From NCBI GenBank assembly GCA_007570785.1, contig ML664664.1:144984-208983 (forward strand): a stretch of DNA of 64,000 nt, written 5' to 3'. The number at the start of each line of letters is the position of its first letter. Position 1 is the stretch's first letter. Position numbers and translations under genes: made by a program. The notes beneath the pieces are model-generated. The model was not told the origin of the DNA, searched no databases, and saw only the letters and a program-made list of their open reading frames with translations. Below, in pieces: positions 1 through 12,510 of this stretch. The stretch is from Antilocapra americana (taxonomy: Eukaryota; Chordata; Mammalia; Artiodactyla; Antilocapridae).

Positions 1-339
1 ACTTCATCAAGTGATTTACAGGGCATCTAGATTATTTGATGTTATCTGTGATGACTTCTTTTCATTCACTGAGGTACTTCTATAGCTTGAGCATGATTTA
101 TTTAGATACGTACACCATTGTCTTTAATATTTTATTGTATACTTGAAATACAAGTCCCACTATCATATAAAATTAATATCTCTGACTTAAAAGTTATTAG
201 ACAATTGTCTAACCCTTCTTATTGATAGTGTTAGATCTTTATGTTTCAGTAATATTTATCCTGGGCTTACTTGGATTTCTTTTGACTTGTTGATTTATGG
301 AAATTCAGTAAGCCATTTCCCAATATACTCCTGGGATGG

Positions 340-655
340 GCAGATAATGGCTTGTGCCTGTTTTATATGGCCCATGAACTGAGAATGCTTTTTACACTTT
401 TAAATGTTTGAAAAATTTTAAAAGTAAATTTCATGACACATGAAAATGATATAAAATTTCAATTTCACTATCCATAAATAAAATTTTATTAGAACACAGC
501 CACACACAATTTCATTTCTGTGGCTGCTTTTGTGCTACAACAGCAAAGTCGAATAGATTAAGCAGAGACCATATGGCCTGCAAAGCTCAACATTTACAAA
601 AACAGTTTATAGGAAAAATTTGGCCCTTTACAGAAAAAGTTTGCTGACTCCTGGT
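340..655 (-). mobile_element. hAT-Charlie nonautonomous DNA transposon relic (MER1-like)
   Basis: The segment running from tatggcccatgaactg to tttgctgactcctg matches, with divergence, the mammalian Charlie-group element recognised by tttactgtaaagggcca and ggctgtgttccaataaaa read in reverse complement. It is an old, immobile relic predating ruminants. The family name is from memory. Confidence 0.65.
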
Positions 656-815
656 ATACACCAGCAGTTACGTCATTGATAAACTACTAAAAAGACAAGT
701 ATTCAAAAAATACTTGCCTGTTTACACAGATTTAAATAATCCCTATCCTCCTTTCAGGCCATATTTTTTTATCCTTTGTGTACGCTGCTATTTGTCACAA
801 TTTAACATACTATAC

Positions 816-1070
816 CACTCCAGTATTCTTGCCTGGAGAATCCCACGGACGGAGGAGCCTGGTAGGCTACAGTCCATAGGCTTGCTAAAAGTCGGACACA
901 ACTGAGCAACTTCACTTTCGCTTTTCACTTTCGTGCATTGGAAAAGGAAATGGCAACCCACTCCAGTGTTCTTGCCTGGAGAATCCCAGGGACAGGGGAG
1001 CCTGGTGGGCTGCCATCTATGGGGTCGTGCAGAGTTGGACACGACTGAAGCAATTTAGCAGCAGCAGCAG
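816..1070 (+). mobile_element. Bov-A2 SINE with TSD
   Basis: Two Bov-A monomers in tandem, each starting with cactccagt and a ttcttgcctggagaat run and carrying a cacgactga-type end, are joined by the usual ttcactttcgcttttcac linker and end in (cag)n. The 10-base sequence catactatac flanks both sides (806-815 and 1071-1080) as a perfect TSD, so both boundaries are exact. Confidence 0.93.
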
Positions 1071-1122
1071 CATACTATACATTTTGCTTGCTTCAGTAAA
1101 CAAGCACAGGCTCCCCCCCATC

Positions 1123-1250
1123 TAGGTTGTAACTTTTCTGAGGGCAGGGATTTTTGTCTTTTTTATTTACTGCTGTCTCTCCAGCAACTAGGCACATGGT
1201 AGAAACACAATATGTATTTGTATAGTTGTAGTATTTGTTGAATTGAAAAG
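1123..1250 (+). repeat. L2 LINE 3' end fragment
   Basis: Phrases tctgagggcagggattttt, ccagcaactaggcacatggtag and tatttgttgaat follow the order of the L2 3' UTR consensus. It is an ancient, diverged fragment. Confidence 0.6.
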
Positions 1251-1844
1251 ACGATTGTGCTGATTGTCCTTTCTTCATCTGTAAACTTGCCTCACTTTGC
1301 CCTCCACATTTTAAAAGATGAGTATCCAGGTAATGCGGCAATATCTGATTGCATGTTTGATGCTGCTGCTTTGTGTATATCACTGGGAGGAACAGCATTT
1401 GTAAATATTTATATATTATATACACATATAAATTTTAAAATTATTTTATATCATGATTTAGAATTTTATAATAATATATTAGTATTTAATGTGTACTTAA
1501 AATATATATCTTAAGCTTTTATGTCAGTTATTTTATTTATACATTGAGGTTAATGGGCCTAGTGAAGTGAATGGTGGGGAGTAAGTACCCAAAGGTTAGA
1601 GCAATTGAAGAATTCAGCCAGCTCTTTGGGAAGAGGTTGTTTTATGAAGAAGGGCCATTGTTTAGCACTCTTCCACAACATTTAGAATCCAAACTCTTTC
1701 TCAGGCAGTGAAGCTTTGTGTGTTTTCACTATTTCTTTCTCTAACCTCTTCTCTTTCTTGCCACGCCAAAGCTATACTGAACTTTTTAAAGTTCCTCTAA
1801 TACCTTAAGCTCCTTTATGTATGGTCTTTTTAAAAATTAATTAT

Positions 1845-1970
1845 TATGACCCCCTATAGACTCTAAGCTGTATTAGGGCAGGGATCAAATCTGTCTTACT
1901 TACCATCAACTCTGTAGTGCTTAGCAAAATTCTGACATTTAGAAGCAATAACTAAAAATATGTTGAATGC
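1845..1970 (+). repeat. L2 LINE 3' end fragment
   Basis: ctctaagctgtattagggca, ctgtagtgcttagcaaaat and aatatgttgaatgcc follow the L2 3' UTR order. This is a second copy beside the one at 1123, strongly diverged. Confidence 0.55.
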
Positions 1971-1994
1971 CTACGTGTATGATTTACAGGTATG

Positions 1995-2310
1995 ATTTAA
2001 AGAACACTGAACTTGGTGTCAGAACCCCTTGGTTAAACTCTTGTGGAGTGTGTTCCAAATCTTAATCTGGATGCCAGTTAGAGCAGGTATGTTTGTGAGG
2101 TCTTTGAGCTGTACACGTATGAAAGTGTACCAAATTGATGTAAATGTGTTGATGAACTAAAAACAACAGTCCTGAGACTCTCCTACTTACTGATGATGTG
2201 AACATGCGTGAGTCAATTTCTTTGAAATTTAGTTTTATCACTTATCAAAAGTTATTGTTGTGAGCTCTCATGAGATGATGTATATGAAATGGCTTTACTG
2301 TTGTAGATAT
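1995..2310 (+). repeat. MIR SINE, diverged
   Basis: aacactgaacttggtgtcag resembles the MIR head and the 2215-2310 part (tttagttttatcacttatc, then a agatgatgtatatgaaatg-type segment) resembles the MIR core and tail. The middle is disturbed. Low-similarity ancient repeat. Confidence 0.4.
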
Positions 2311-3061
2311 ACAACATATACCAGTAGAGTCTGTATTATTTGAAGGATGTGGACGTGGAGAAGATGCAGAGGGGAAGCTCTGAGGAACCCGGTAGAGTAA
2401 ACTCACTTCTTACAGAAGGCCCTTAGGCAGCTAAAGAGAGCTGGGGCTTTAAGAGACACCATGTAGAGACACTGGATTTCCTCTCAACTCTAGAGTATGC
2501 CACAGGGCCCTTAAGCCTACTTGTTCTTCAAAATCGGAAGGACTTTGGGGCTTGGGGAAGAGAAGGAGACTAGGACTGGCACAGCCTTTAGTAGGATGTC
2601 CAGAAATTAATGCAAATGTCCGAGTCCTCCACAGTGGAGGACAGGGAAGTGATTGACCTACCTAATCAGCCATGAGAGAGCCATGTGGCTCTAAAATAAA
2701 ACCGTCATCCAAGTGCTTCTCTACAAATTCAAATGTACCCTTCAGTGTTTCAGAACTAATAAAGAGCTAGACATAATTGAATCTCAAAGGATTACTGAAA
2801 GAAGAATCGCTACCAGGATTCGGAGTTTCCAGGCTCTGACTGTCACTGGAAGCTTGGGAAAAGAGGCACTAGCACATTTAAAGACAGCAAAAATGGCAAA
2901 GGAAGCTCTTAAAGAACTGAGGACACACATTCCAAACTTAAATAGGACATGCAACTGATGCTAAAACTTTAAAATCAAATTTTATTTTTTAAAATTCAGC
3001 TCATTAAATATATAGTATTCTACCCTCTGTCTTAAGTAGTAATATTTACACTTAATAATTA

Positions 3062-3515
3062 CTTTACCAACAAAGGTCTGTCTAGTCAAGGCTATGGTTT
3101 TTCCAGTAGTCATGTATGGATGTGAGAGTCAGACTATAAAGAAAGCTGAGCAGCGAAAAGTTGATGCTGTTGAACTGTGTTGTTGGAGAAGACTCTTGAG
3201 AGTCCCTTGGACTGCAAGGAGATCCAACCATTCCATCCTAAAGGAAATCAGTCCTGAATATTCATCGAAAGGACTGATGCTGAAGCTGAAACTCCAGTAC
3301 TTTGGCCACCTGATGTGAAGAACTAAGTCATTTGAAAAGACCCTGATGCTGGAAAGGATTAAAGGAGGGAGGAGAAGGGGACGACAGAGGATGAGATGGT
3401 TGGATGGCATCACTGACTCAAAGGATATGAGTTTGAGTAAACTCCTGGAGTTGATGATGGACAGGGAAGCTTGGCGTGCTGCAGTCCGTGGGGTCACAAA
3501 GAGCGACTGAACTAA
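3062..3515 (+). mobile_element. BovB LINE 3' fragment
   Basis: This is 5'-truncated BovB covering the end of the reverse-transcriptase ORF and the 3' end: ggctatggtttttccagtag, tgttggagaagactcttga, gaagctgaaactccagtact and gatgagatggttggatggca occur in consensus order. Frames are broken by stops (for example TGA after CACCTGATG at 3316). It is a dead copy. Confidence 0.92.
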
Positions 3516-3651
3516 AGCAAATGTGTTGAACCAGATTGACCACCAGAACTACACTGAACCAAGACATTTGAGAGAATGAAAATCTTTGTTACCCTCCTCA
3601 CAGGTCCTGCTCACTGTTTACTTGTTGTTACAAAGAACTGTTCTCATTTAA

Positions 3652-3830
3652 TCTTCCCACAAAGTCTGTGAAATTGGGGCTACCAATAATAATTGCATTA
3701 TGGATGAAGAAACTGAGACTTGGAGAGATTAAATCATTTGCCCAAGGCCACATAGCTAGTAATTGGCAGGGCAGTCTCAAACCCTGGGACACGTGGTGGC
3801 AAAGTTCACACTCTGACCTGGTGGTGGAAC
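3652..3830 (-). repeat. MIR SINE (antisense)
   Basis: gatgaagaaactgagacttg, agattaaatcatttgcccaa and ggccacatagctagtaattg are the reverse complement of the MIR core. It is an ancient mammalian SINE fragment. Confidence 0.75.
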
Positions 3831-3962
3831 CCTTGTTGGGAATGTGTGAAACCTACTATTATTTAAGAGGCCACAGTTCTGGAAATTTACTCAGTGCCAG
3901 AATGCCTGCCTTATGTAAGAAATTGACACCACAGAGGAGAAATCCCTAAAATTGTAGACTTA

Positions 3963-4062
3963 NNNNNNNNNNNNNNNNNNNNNNNNNNNNNNNNNNNNNN
4001 NNNNNNNNNNNNNNNNNNNNNNNNNNNNNNNNNNNNNNNNNNNNNNNNNNNNNNNNNNNNNN
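3963..4062. other. Assembly gap (100 N)
   Basis: Exactly 100 N, the conventional size for a gap of unknown length. No biological content can be inferred. Confidence 1.
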
Positions 4063-4171
4063 AATCTTACTTGAATGTACTGGAGGAAAGTAGTAGCATC
4101 TATAATGTTGTCACTGGACTGTAAGCTCCAGAAAAGCAGATAATGTGTCTCTTTCATTTGCCATGTTTCTC

Positions 4172-4620
4172 TGAAGCAGGGTTTCTTAACTTGGATATTG
4201 TTGACATTTTGGATCAGACAATTGTTTGTTGTGGGGGACTGTTCTGCAAACTGTGGAATGTTTAGCAGTATCCTTGGCCTCAACCCCTGAGATGTTAGTA
4301 GCATCCCTCCCCAGTTTTGCCAAGCAAAAATATCTTTCGTGTGTGTGTGTGCTCAGTTGTGTCTGACTCTTTGCAGTCCCAGGTACTGTAGCCCATGAGA
4401 CTCCTCTGTCCATGGGATTTTTCAGGCAAGAACACTGGAGTGGGTTGCGATTTCTTCCTCCAGGGGATCTTTCCGACCCAGAGATCAAACCTGTGTCTCC
4501 TGCATTGGCAGGTGAATTCTTTACCACTGCGCCAGCCTCTCAAATATCTATAGATAATGCTGAACGTCTCTTGGGGAGAAAATTACCTTCAGTTGAGAAC
4601 AACTGCCCTTTTAAAGAGTA
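4172..4620 (+). mobile_element. hAT-type DNA transposon relic, split by a Bov-tA
   Basis: tttcttaacttggatattg, ttgacattttggatcagaca, tgttgtgggggactgttctg and cagtatccttggcctcaac match an old mammalian hAT-group element. A Bov-tA interrupts it (about 4333-4541), and the right end resumes with gaaaattaccttcagttgag and aacaactgcc. aaatatct occurs on both sides of the SINE (about 4328 and 4541), consistent with a TSD. The same family occurs at 22424-23752. Confidence 0.6.
4333..4541 (-). mobile_element. Bov-tA SINE (antisense)
   Basis: Reading right to left: a tRNA-Glu-derived head (accactgcgccagcc, cctgcattggcaggtgaatt), then the Bov-A unit ending near gctcagttgtgtctgact. It lies inside an older hAT relic, so it is the younger of the two. 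Confidence 0.9.
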
Positions 4621-7600
4621 GAACAGCGCCTGGCAAGTAAAAGACCCCCAATATATTTTTTTAATTGACTGAAGATAGGAATGAACAATGTTCCACAAAG
4701 TAAACAAAATAACTAGAGCAAACCTTGAAAAAGTTTTTGAACTTTAACAGTTAGGCATTTTTATATGCATTAGAAAAAGATAACATATTGAACTAGTGAT
4801 TTCACATAGTATTTTACAAGATAAGGCTATAAATAGTGAAGTTTAACAAAATGACTTAATTGAAAGAAATCTGAAGTGAAGACAATAAATGCCTTTAGCA
4901 AAAATCAGTAAATCAACTAAGCTGGTATGTAAGTGACTGAAGTGTGATTCATTGATCTATATACTAAGGGAAGCTTAGGCAAAAAGAGTGTTCTAAACAT
5001 ACTTGGTATGAGAACTTCCCCTAAGTCTGGCCACTAGAGCTCTCATTGGGAATGATCGTGTGCAACCTGCATACAGATGTACAAGACCAAATTACTTACC
5101 CTCTGAAAACTGCAGTCTGATGGATACTGTAAGGTATGCACGTCTGTATGGGATAGCACCCAAGTTCCACATTGTCTTAGTTCAAAGGAAAAGAGATGAC
5201 TTCCTGTTCATGGAATGAGGAAAGGCTTCACTACCAATAGTGAGGGATGAATGGGGTTGTAGTAGGTATGGATAATGCAGAGAATAGCAGAGGCATAGTA
5301 TTGGAACAGTCTAAAGCATACTTTCGGGATGAGTAGAGGCCGGTTTGGCTGGAATGTAGGGTGACTGCTAATGAAGGTGGAACCTGCTTGTCGAGAATGT
5401 TTAATGCCAGGCTGGGTAAACCCATGGAAGGGTGATTTTTAGTTAGATTTGTTAATGTCTGGTTAAAAGCTGCTCTGTTGTTGTTTTTAAGTATGTTGCC
5501 ATTACTTTAAGAAATTGGCTTAACCCTGTCAACAGGAGAAGCAGAGTAGTAACCTGGGACTGGGGAAATCCAGGGTTTATTGGCAGTAGGCAGTAAACTT
5601 CACACCTCTGTCAGGAAATTGTCTTCTTTTAAACAAAGTTTGGGTGTTTGGAGGTTTATCACTGGAACACTAGGTGAGTCAGCTGACGGTTACCTTCTTG
5701 GTTTCGTCTTCCCCTGGAAGAGAGTTGCCTCTGAAACCTGTTCTCTCCACCATGTTGACCTCTGGACAGGCTAGTCCTCTTGCAAGTCCTAGTTTAGGCC
5801 TGAAAGCCCTTCCTTTTGTGGTTCCCTGAACACAACTGAGAATGGCATGGTTCTTTGCAAAAAGACTATTAAATATTAAAGAACAAAAGAAAATAAAGTA
5901 CAAGAAGTCTTGCCAGTCAAATCTCCTCTTTTCCCTACTGCCGCCACTCAGAACTTCTTGAAATCTAAGTGTAGCCATGTAATTCCCTGGCTTAACACTT
6001 GAATAGCTTCTCGTCTCTACAGGGGTTGCATTTTAGTGTATTAACTGTCATGTGGTTTTTTTCTGGAGTGAGAAAGGTTTTGTGATTCTCTTTACATAAT
6101 GCTTATTTTATGTGTCCAACTTGGAGGAGTGACTTAAAATTGAGTTGATACTGGGAAGGGTGAAGGACCTTCCTGTGAATATGTAGGAGAGTTCAGCTCT
6201 TTCCCAAAGCCTTCTCAGAATGGCTAATCAGAAGGGTCAGGGCTCACTAACCTCTGCTTTCCGATGAAGTTTCTAGGCTCCCTCAAGGAGAAATCCCAGT
6301 AAGTGGGACTACAGCCCTCTACCTCAATTCACCCTGAAGACTTTGGCCCTAACCCATTTTATATATTAATGTTCTGCACAAGATTTTGTGAGAGAGATCT
6401 GCTGCTTTAAATAAAAGGTAGGGTGATTAGAAGTTATTAGATGGTTTCTCAAGTTCCTTTTGTCTCCAAAATACTCTGAGAATCAACCCCCTTGACTCTT
6501 TTCTGGATTCACTTTGTTTTGTTCTGCACAATTAATGCCTTGTTAGATAGTAATTAAATTTCAGAGCTGCAAGAGGTTTTAGCAGTTATCTTGTCTGGGT
6601 TCCCAAACTGACCTCACAAGAATAGAACTCCTAAGAAATACTGATTGCTTATGAAAAGGATTGTATAGCCAAATACATGGGGAGAGTATACTTTTGTCAC
6701 ATTGCTTATTAGCATTTTTAAGGCTCTGAAAAGTTCTATAATAAAGAAACCCATTTAACCTTAAGATAACATTTCTTCCATTTATTTGATCGGAGCCTTG
6801 TTTTTGAATAATGCACCTTTTCACATCCTGTGGACATCAACTTGGGAAACATTCATCTAGTTCTGCCCCTTCCTTTTGCAAGGAACTTGAGATAGAAATA
6901 ATTTTCCAGTGTTGTACAACTAGTTATCAGGTTTCAGTCACATATTTATTCCTTGAGTGTCCCTATTTCATATAGACTTAATTTCTTTCTTTCCCAGCTT
7001 TGAGATATAATTGATATATAACATTGTATAAGTTTAAGTTGTACAATGTGATGATTTGATTCATAAATATATTGTGAAATGATAGCCACAATAAAGTTAG
7101 TTAGCTGGTCTGTCACCTCACATAGTTAGAATTTTTTGTGTGATGTGTTGAGAACTTTTAAGGTCTACTTGCTTAGCATTTTTCAAATATACAGTAAGTA
7201 TTGATAACTGTAGTCATCATACTATATATTACGTCTCCAGAAATTACTCATCTTAAAATTGGAAGTTTGTACCTTTTGACCATCTTCACCCATTCTTACC
7301 ACCACCCCTGCCCCCACCCCTTGCACCCACCATTCTACTCTCTATTTTTGTAAGTTTTTATTTTCAGATTCTACATAGACGTGAGATTATACAGTATTTG
7401 TTTTTTGGGGTCTACCTTATTTCACTTAGCCTAATGCTAAGTGAATGCTAAGTGAATCTTTGAGAAAAAATTCATCCATGTTGTCACAGACGTTAGAATT
7501 CCCTTTCTTATGACTAATAATATTCTTGTGTGTGTGCTTGCACATGCATTTCTTTATCTCTTCACCTGTTGGTAGACATTTAGGTATTTCCATGTCTCAG

Positions 7601-7861
7601 CTATTATAAATGATGCTGCAGTGAACATGGTAGTGCAGAAATCTCTTCAAGATAGTGATACCCCAAAGAGGAATTGCTGGATCACGTGTTACTTCTGTTT
7701 TTTATTTTCTTGAGGAACTTCCATACTCCTTTCTCCAGTGGCTACACTGGAACAGTGTCCAAGGGTTCCCTTTTCTCCATATTTTCACTAGCATTTGTTA
7801 CCTCCCATCTTTCGGTAAGTAGACATAGTAACAGGTGTGAGGTGTGATGTTCCGTTGTATT

Positions 7862-7990
7862 TTTGTAATGTATTTTTAACTTGAGGATAATTGCTTTACA
7901 ATATTATGTTGACTTCTGCCATACAACAACGTGAATCAGCCATAAGTATACATATGTCCCCTCCTTCTTGAACCAACTCCCCTACCCCTC
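7862..7990 (-). mobile_element. Short artiodactyl L1 3' end inside older L1
   Basis: acttgaggataattgcttta, gaatcagccataagtataca and tatgtcccctccttcttga are the reverse complement of an artiodactyl L1 3' terminus. It lies within the older antisense L1. Confidence 0.65.
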
Positions 7991-8730
7991 ATTGTGGTTT
8001 TGATTTGCATTTCTCTCAGGATTAGTGATGTTGAACACCTTTTCATGTACCTGTTGGCCATTTGTGTATTTTCTTTTGAAAGATGTTTATTTAGATCCAT
8101 TGCCACTTTAAAATTTGATTGTTTTCTGCTGCTGAGTTGTATAAGTTCATTGTATATTTTGAATATTAACCCTTTATTGGATATGTGGTTTGCAAATAAA
8201 CTCTCCCATGCCTTTGGTTGCCTTTTCATTTTGTTGATCATTTCTTTTCTATACAGAAGCTTCTTAGATTGATGTAGTCTCATTAATTTGTGCTTTTTCC
8301 CCCCCCTTTGTTTTCTTCTAGCACTTTTTATGAGTTCAAGTCTTACGTTTAAGTCTTTAGTTCATTTAAAGTTAATTTTTGTCCATGGTGTAAGAGAGGA
8401 GGTCCATTTTCAATTTTTTTATGTGAATATCTAGTTTTCCCAGAATCATTTGTTAAAGAGACTTGTCTTTTCCCCATCAAGTGTTTTTGGCTCTCTTGTC
8501 AAATATTAGTTGACTTTATATGCTTGGATTAATTTCTGGACTCAGGATTCTGTTTTTTCCGTCTATTTCTCATTTTTTTTAAATGCTAGTACTTCTAGGT
8601 TGTTTAATTTGTTGGTGGGTAATTGTTGAGTAGTCTCATGATCCTTTGTATTTATTTGGATCATTTATTTTTTTATTTGTCTAGTTAAAAATTTGTCAGT
8701 TTTGTTCATCTTTTCAATGAACCACCTTTT

Positions 8731-8870
8731 TTAAAAAATTTATTTATTTATTTATTTTTATTGGTTTTGCCATACAATGACATAATATTGCCATGGGTGT
8801 ACATATGCTCCCCCTCCAGAACCCCCCTCCCTCCTCCCTGCTGACTCCCTCTCCCCGGGAGATCTCGGTG
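8731..8870 (-). mobile_element. Short ruminant L1 3' end with perfect TSD
   Basis: A 140-base insertion with reversed poly(A) (tttatttatttattttta), ttggttttgccatacaatga and gtgtacatatgctccccctc, the end of ruminant L1 in antisense. tcaatgaaccacctttt flanks it at 8714-8730 and 8871-8887, a perfect 17-base TSD. Confidence 0.92.
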
Positions 8871-9998
8871 TCAATGAACCACCTTTTAGTTTTGTTAATC
8901 TTTTCTGTTGCTTTCCTATTCTTTATTTTTTTTTTCTGCGCTAATATTTAGCATTTAATTCCTCTGCTAATTTTGGGCTTAGTTTGTTCTTGTTTTACTA
9001 ATTTCTTCAGGGCTAAATTTGATTGTTCCTTTGAGATCTTTCTTTTCTTTTATAAATTTACCACTGTAGACTTTTTAGAACTACTTTTGTTGCATCTGAT
9101 GGGTTTTCTTGTATTTCAGTTTTTGTATGTCTCAAGGTTTGTTTTATTTACCTTTTGATTTCTCTTCTTTGGTCCATTGGTTGGTTAGGAAGATGTTGTT
9201 TAATTTCCATGTACTTGAAATTTTTCTTCCTTTTCTCTGGTTATTGATTACTAACTTCATAACATTGTGTTTGTAAAAGATGCTTGATATAATTTTTGTC
9301 TTCTTGAATTTGTTGAAACTTATGTTTTGGCCTACCATATGATCAATCCTAGAAAAAGTTACTCTATTCTTGAGAAAAATGTGTATTCTGCTACTGTTGG
9401 TTGTAATGCTCTCTGTCTGTCTGTCTGATCTATTTAGTCTGTAGTGTAGTTAAAATCCACCGTTTCCTGATTGATTCTCTATTTGGATGATATATCCATT
9501 GTTGAGAGTAGGATAGTAAAGTCAGCACATGTTACTGTATTGCTGTTTGTTTCTCATTTTATTTGTACTAGTACTTGCTTTACTTTATATATTTAAGTGC
9601 ATCCAACATTGGGTGCATAAGCATTTATAGTTGTTATATCTTCTTGATGAAATTGACTCCTTTTTATTTATATAATGGCCTTCTTTGTTTCTCATGATGT
9701 ATTTAGTTTAAAGTCTACCTTGTCTGATCTAAGTATAGTTATCCCTGCTTTCTTTTGGTTTCTACTTGCTTGGAATATCTATTTCCATCCCTTTATTTCA
9801 TCCTATATGTGTCCTTAAAAGTAAAGTGAGTCTCTTGTAGACAGCATATCATTGAAATCTTGTTATCCACTCAGCCATGCTGTTTTTGATTGGAGAATTT
9901 AACCTATATACATTTAAAGTAATTATTGCTAGATAGTACCATTTTATTCTATTGAATTCTTCAGTTGTTGTATTTCTCAGCTCTAAGATGTCTGTTTT

Positions 9999-10310
9999 CC
10001 ATAAAGAGACACACAGACTTAGAGAATGAACTTATGGTTGTTGGGGGGGAAGGAAAGGAGGAAGGGATAGTTAAGGAGTTTGGGATGGACTTGTACACAT
10101 TACTGGATTTAAAATGGATAAACAATGGATAAATAGGATATGGAACTCTGCTCAATGTTATGTGGCAGCCTGGATGGAAAGGGAGTTTGTGGAAGAATGG
10201 ATATATGTTTTGTATGTATGGCTATGTCCCTTTGCTGTTCATTGAAACTATCACAACATTGTTTGTTAATTGGCTATACCCCAATACAAAATAAAAAGTT
10301 TAAAAAAAAC
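9999..10310 (+). mobile_element. L1 3' UTR fragment in sense orientation
   Basis: ggaactctgctcaatgttat, ttgaaactatcacaacattg and aattggctataccccaatac with a final aaaataaaaagttt match the artiodactyl L1 3' UTR, running on + and ending in an A-rich tail. It interrupts the antisense L1 on both sides. Confidence 0.75.
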
Positions 10311-10317
10311 AGTGGAC

Positions 10318-12510
10318 ACTTCCATCAACCCCCTAAAAACTCCTAGTTGTCTTTTTTTATGGTTCCTGTTTACTTCTTGAACTTTTTGTTTTGTTCATAT
10401 ACTATTTTCCTTATTTTCTTTAGTTGTCAGTGTGTTCTTGTAGCTCACTGAAAGTTCTTTAACAGGATTTTTCTGAATTCTTTTTCACACAGCTTATAGA
10501 CCTCTGTTTCATTAGAGTCAGTTGTTGTAACTTTTAGTTTCTTTTGGTGATGTCATGTTTACCTGTTTGTTTCATGATTCCTTGATTCCGTGCATTGGTG
10601 TCTCTGCCTTTGTTTAAGCAGTCTCCTCCTCCAGACTTTACAGGTTCGCTTCTGTAGAGAAAGACCTTCACCACTCAAGATAGCTTTCAGCTGCTGGACG
10701 GCTCAGCTGGTAGCTTCCACAGTCAGCAGGGCTTGCACTTGGGGTCTCATTGGGTGAGGCCATTGCCTATGCTCTGAGGTTGGGGGAAATGCCACCGACT
10801 GGGCTCCACTGTTGGGTAGGCCTATTGGCTGGGCTCTATAAAGCAGAACTACTAGGTGACCATCTCCCTGTTTGGGTGGGGCTGCTGGTTTTGCTCAGCA
10901 ATGAGATGGGAGCACTAGCTGAGTTCTGATATCACCTCCAGTTGGGTAAAGTCCCAGACTGTGTTTGTTGGTAGGGTGGTGCCATGGGTTCAATTCCATG
11001 ATTGAGCAGGACTATGGGTTGGGTTCAGCATTCACGCCTTGTTGTGTGGGATCTCAGACTGTGCTCCACAACCAAGTGGTATTGCTGGCTGGATTTTATG
11101 TTTAAGCAGGGCCTCAGGCAGGACAGTGGAGAAGGCAATGGCTCCCCACTCCAGTACTCTTGCCTGGAAAATCCCATGGATGGAGGAGCCTGGAGGGCTA
11201 CAGTCCATGGAGTCACAAAGAGTCAGACATGACTGAGTGATTTCACTTTCACTTTTTACTTTTCACTTTCACTTTTTACTTTGGAAAAGGAAATGGCAAC
11301 CCACTCCAATATTCGTGCCTGGAGAATCACAGGGACGGCGGACCCTGGTGGGCTGCCATCTCTGGGGTCACACAGAGTTGGACACGACTGAAGAGACTTA
11401 GCAGAAGGTAGGACAGAGTGTTTCCACATGGCTTCAGGTTGTGCTCCAGAGTTAGGTGGGGCCACAGATACTGCCATGAAGTTGAACAAGGATGCTGCTG
11501 AGCTTCCTTGTTGGATGGGATCGCAGGCTACCCTTCTTCAATGGGCAAGATTATTAGCTGGGCTTCCTGCATGGGCAAGACTACAGGCTGTTTCCAGCAA
11601 GTGGGCAGGTCCATAGGTTGGGCTTCTCTGCTTATCAGGGTTGTAAGGCTAGGCTCTATGGCTGAGTTGGGAGTGTAGGCTCCATTCTGCCTCTCTAGCA
11701 GTCCCATAGGCTGTGTTCTCCTATTGCCCAGGGTCACTGTTCCAGCTTCCTGGTTTTGTGGGGCCAGTGGTTATGCTCAGCAATTGGGCAGGACTACTAG
11801 CTTGGCTGTCTGACCAATCGGGGCTGTAAGATGAGTTCATGGCTGCTCTGGTTCCCTAGCCAGGCTTCCTGGAAGGAGAAACTGGAGGCTACGCTCAGCA
11901 CTTCAGCAGGGCTAGGCATTTGCTTGCCTTCATGGGCTGGATAGTAGAAGAGGCTCCACTGATTGTAGATCCAGATCAGGTAGAACTACCACCTGAGTTC
12001 TCTAGTCAGAAGGGGCCACCTGCTTAGCTCTGCAAATGGCCAGATCTGCTGGCCAGGATCTTTGCTCAGGCATGGATGTGAGCAGAAATGCCATTTGCCA
12101 AGGCCTGAGCACTGTTTGCTTTGAGCCCTGCCCCCTTCTTCATCTCTTTTCAATTCCCAGTAGTCAAGCAGCAGATTGCTCCAGTGATCTCCATAAGGCA
12201 AGACCTGAGTGGGCCTCCTGGGAAGTGTCCTATATGGTAGGGGAGCTGGATGCCCACCTTTGGCTCTCTTTTCCCAGTATGGAATCCATATTCCTCTCCT
12301 CCCTCCAGGGAGGAGGGTGATGTGGTCAGAGTGGATCCAGTCTGTTCACCCTTCTCATGTGGTCCTCTCTGTTGTCCAGCAGGGTGCTTCAGCCTAGCAT
12401 CTTCACAATGGGCATATGCCGACTGTGGCATTTTCTGTGCATAGTTGCTAGTGGGTCTTCTTCTCAGGGGAACTGAAATTGGGAATGATCTATGTGGCCA
12501 GGTTGATGAC
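10318..12510 (-). mobile_element. Probable 5' part of the antisense L1, with degenerate internal repeats
   Basis: tttttatggttcctgttta and ttagttgtcagtgtgttct resemble the sequence preceding ORF2 in old L1s, reversed. From about 10690 to 12010 phrases such as gggcaggactactagct, ggttgggctt and tgggcaagactacaggctg recur every 40-60 bases, like the GC-rich 5' UTR repeats of old L1s. I infer it belongs to the L1 starting at 6985; the right boundary near 12510 is uncertain. A Bov-A2 is inserted at 11127. Confidence 0.45.
11127..11405 (+). mobile_element. Bov-A2 SINE with TSD
   Basis: Two Bov-A monomers joined by a ttcactttcact-type linker, partly duplicated here. TSD aggcaggacag (11116-11126) matches aggtaggacag (11406-11416) with one mismatch. 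It lies inside the GC-rich degenerate repeat region. Confidence 0.92.

Larger units (their letters stand above)
6985..9998 (-). mobile_element. L1 LINE, antisense 3' UTR and ORF2 region
   Basis: From ttgagatataattgatatat (L1 3' UTR in reverse) through tggttttgatttgcatttct and ggtccattttcaatttttt the segment reads as reverse-complemented L1M: 3' UTR at left, ORF2 to the right. All frames are interrupted. Younger L1 3' ends are inserted at about 7862-7990 and at 8731-8870. It probably continues after 10318 as the same insertion. Confidence 0.75.

Noticed and set aside
4336..4360. gtgtgtgtgtgtg run as a microsatellite
   Set aside because: Too short, and it is the usual tail of the antisense Bov-tA at this site.
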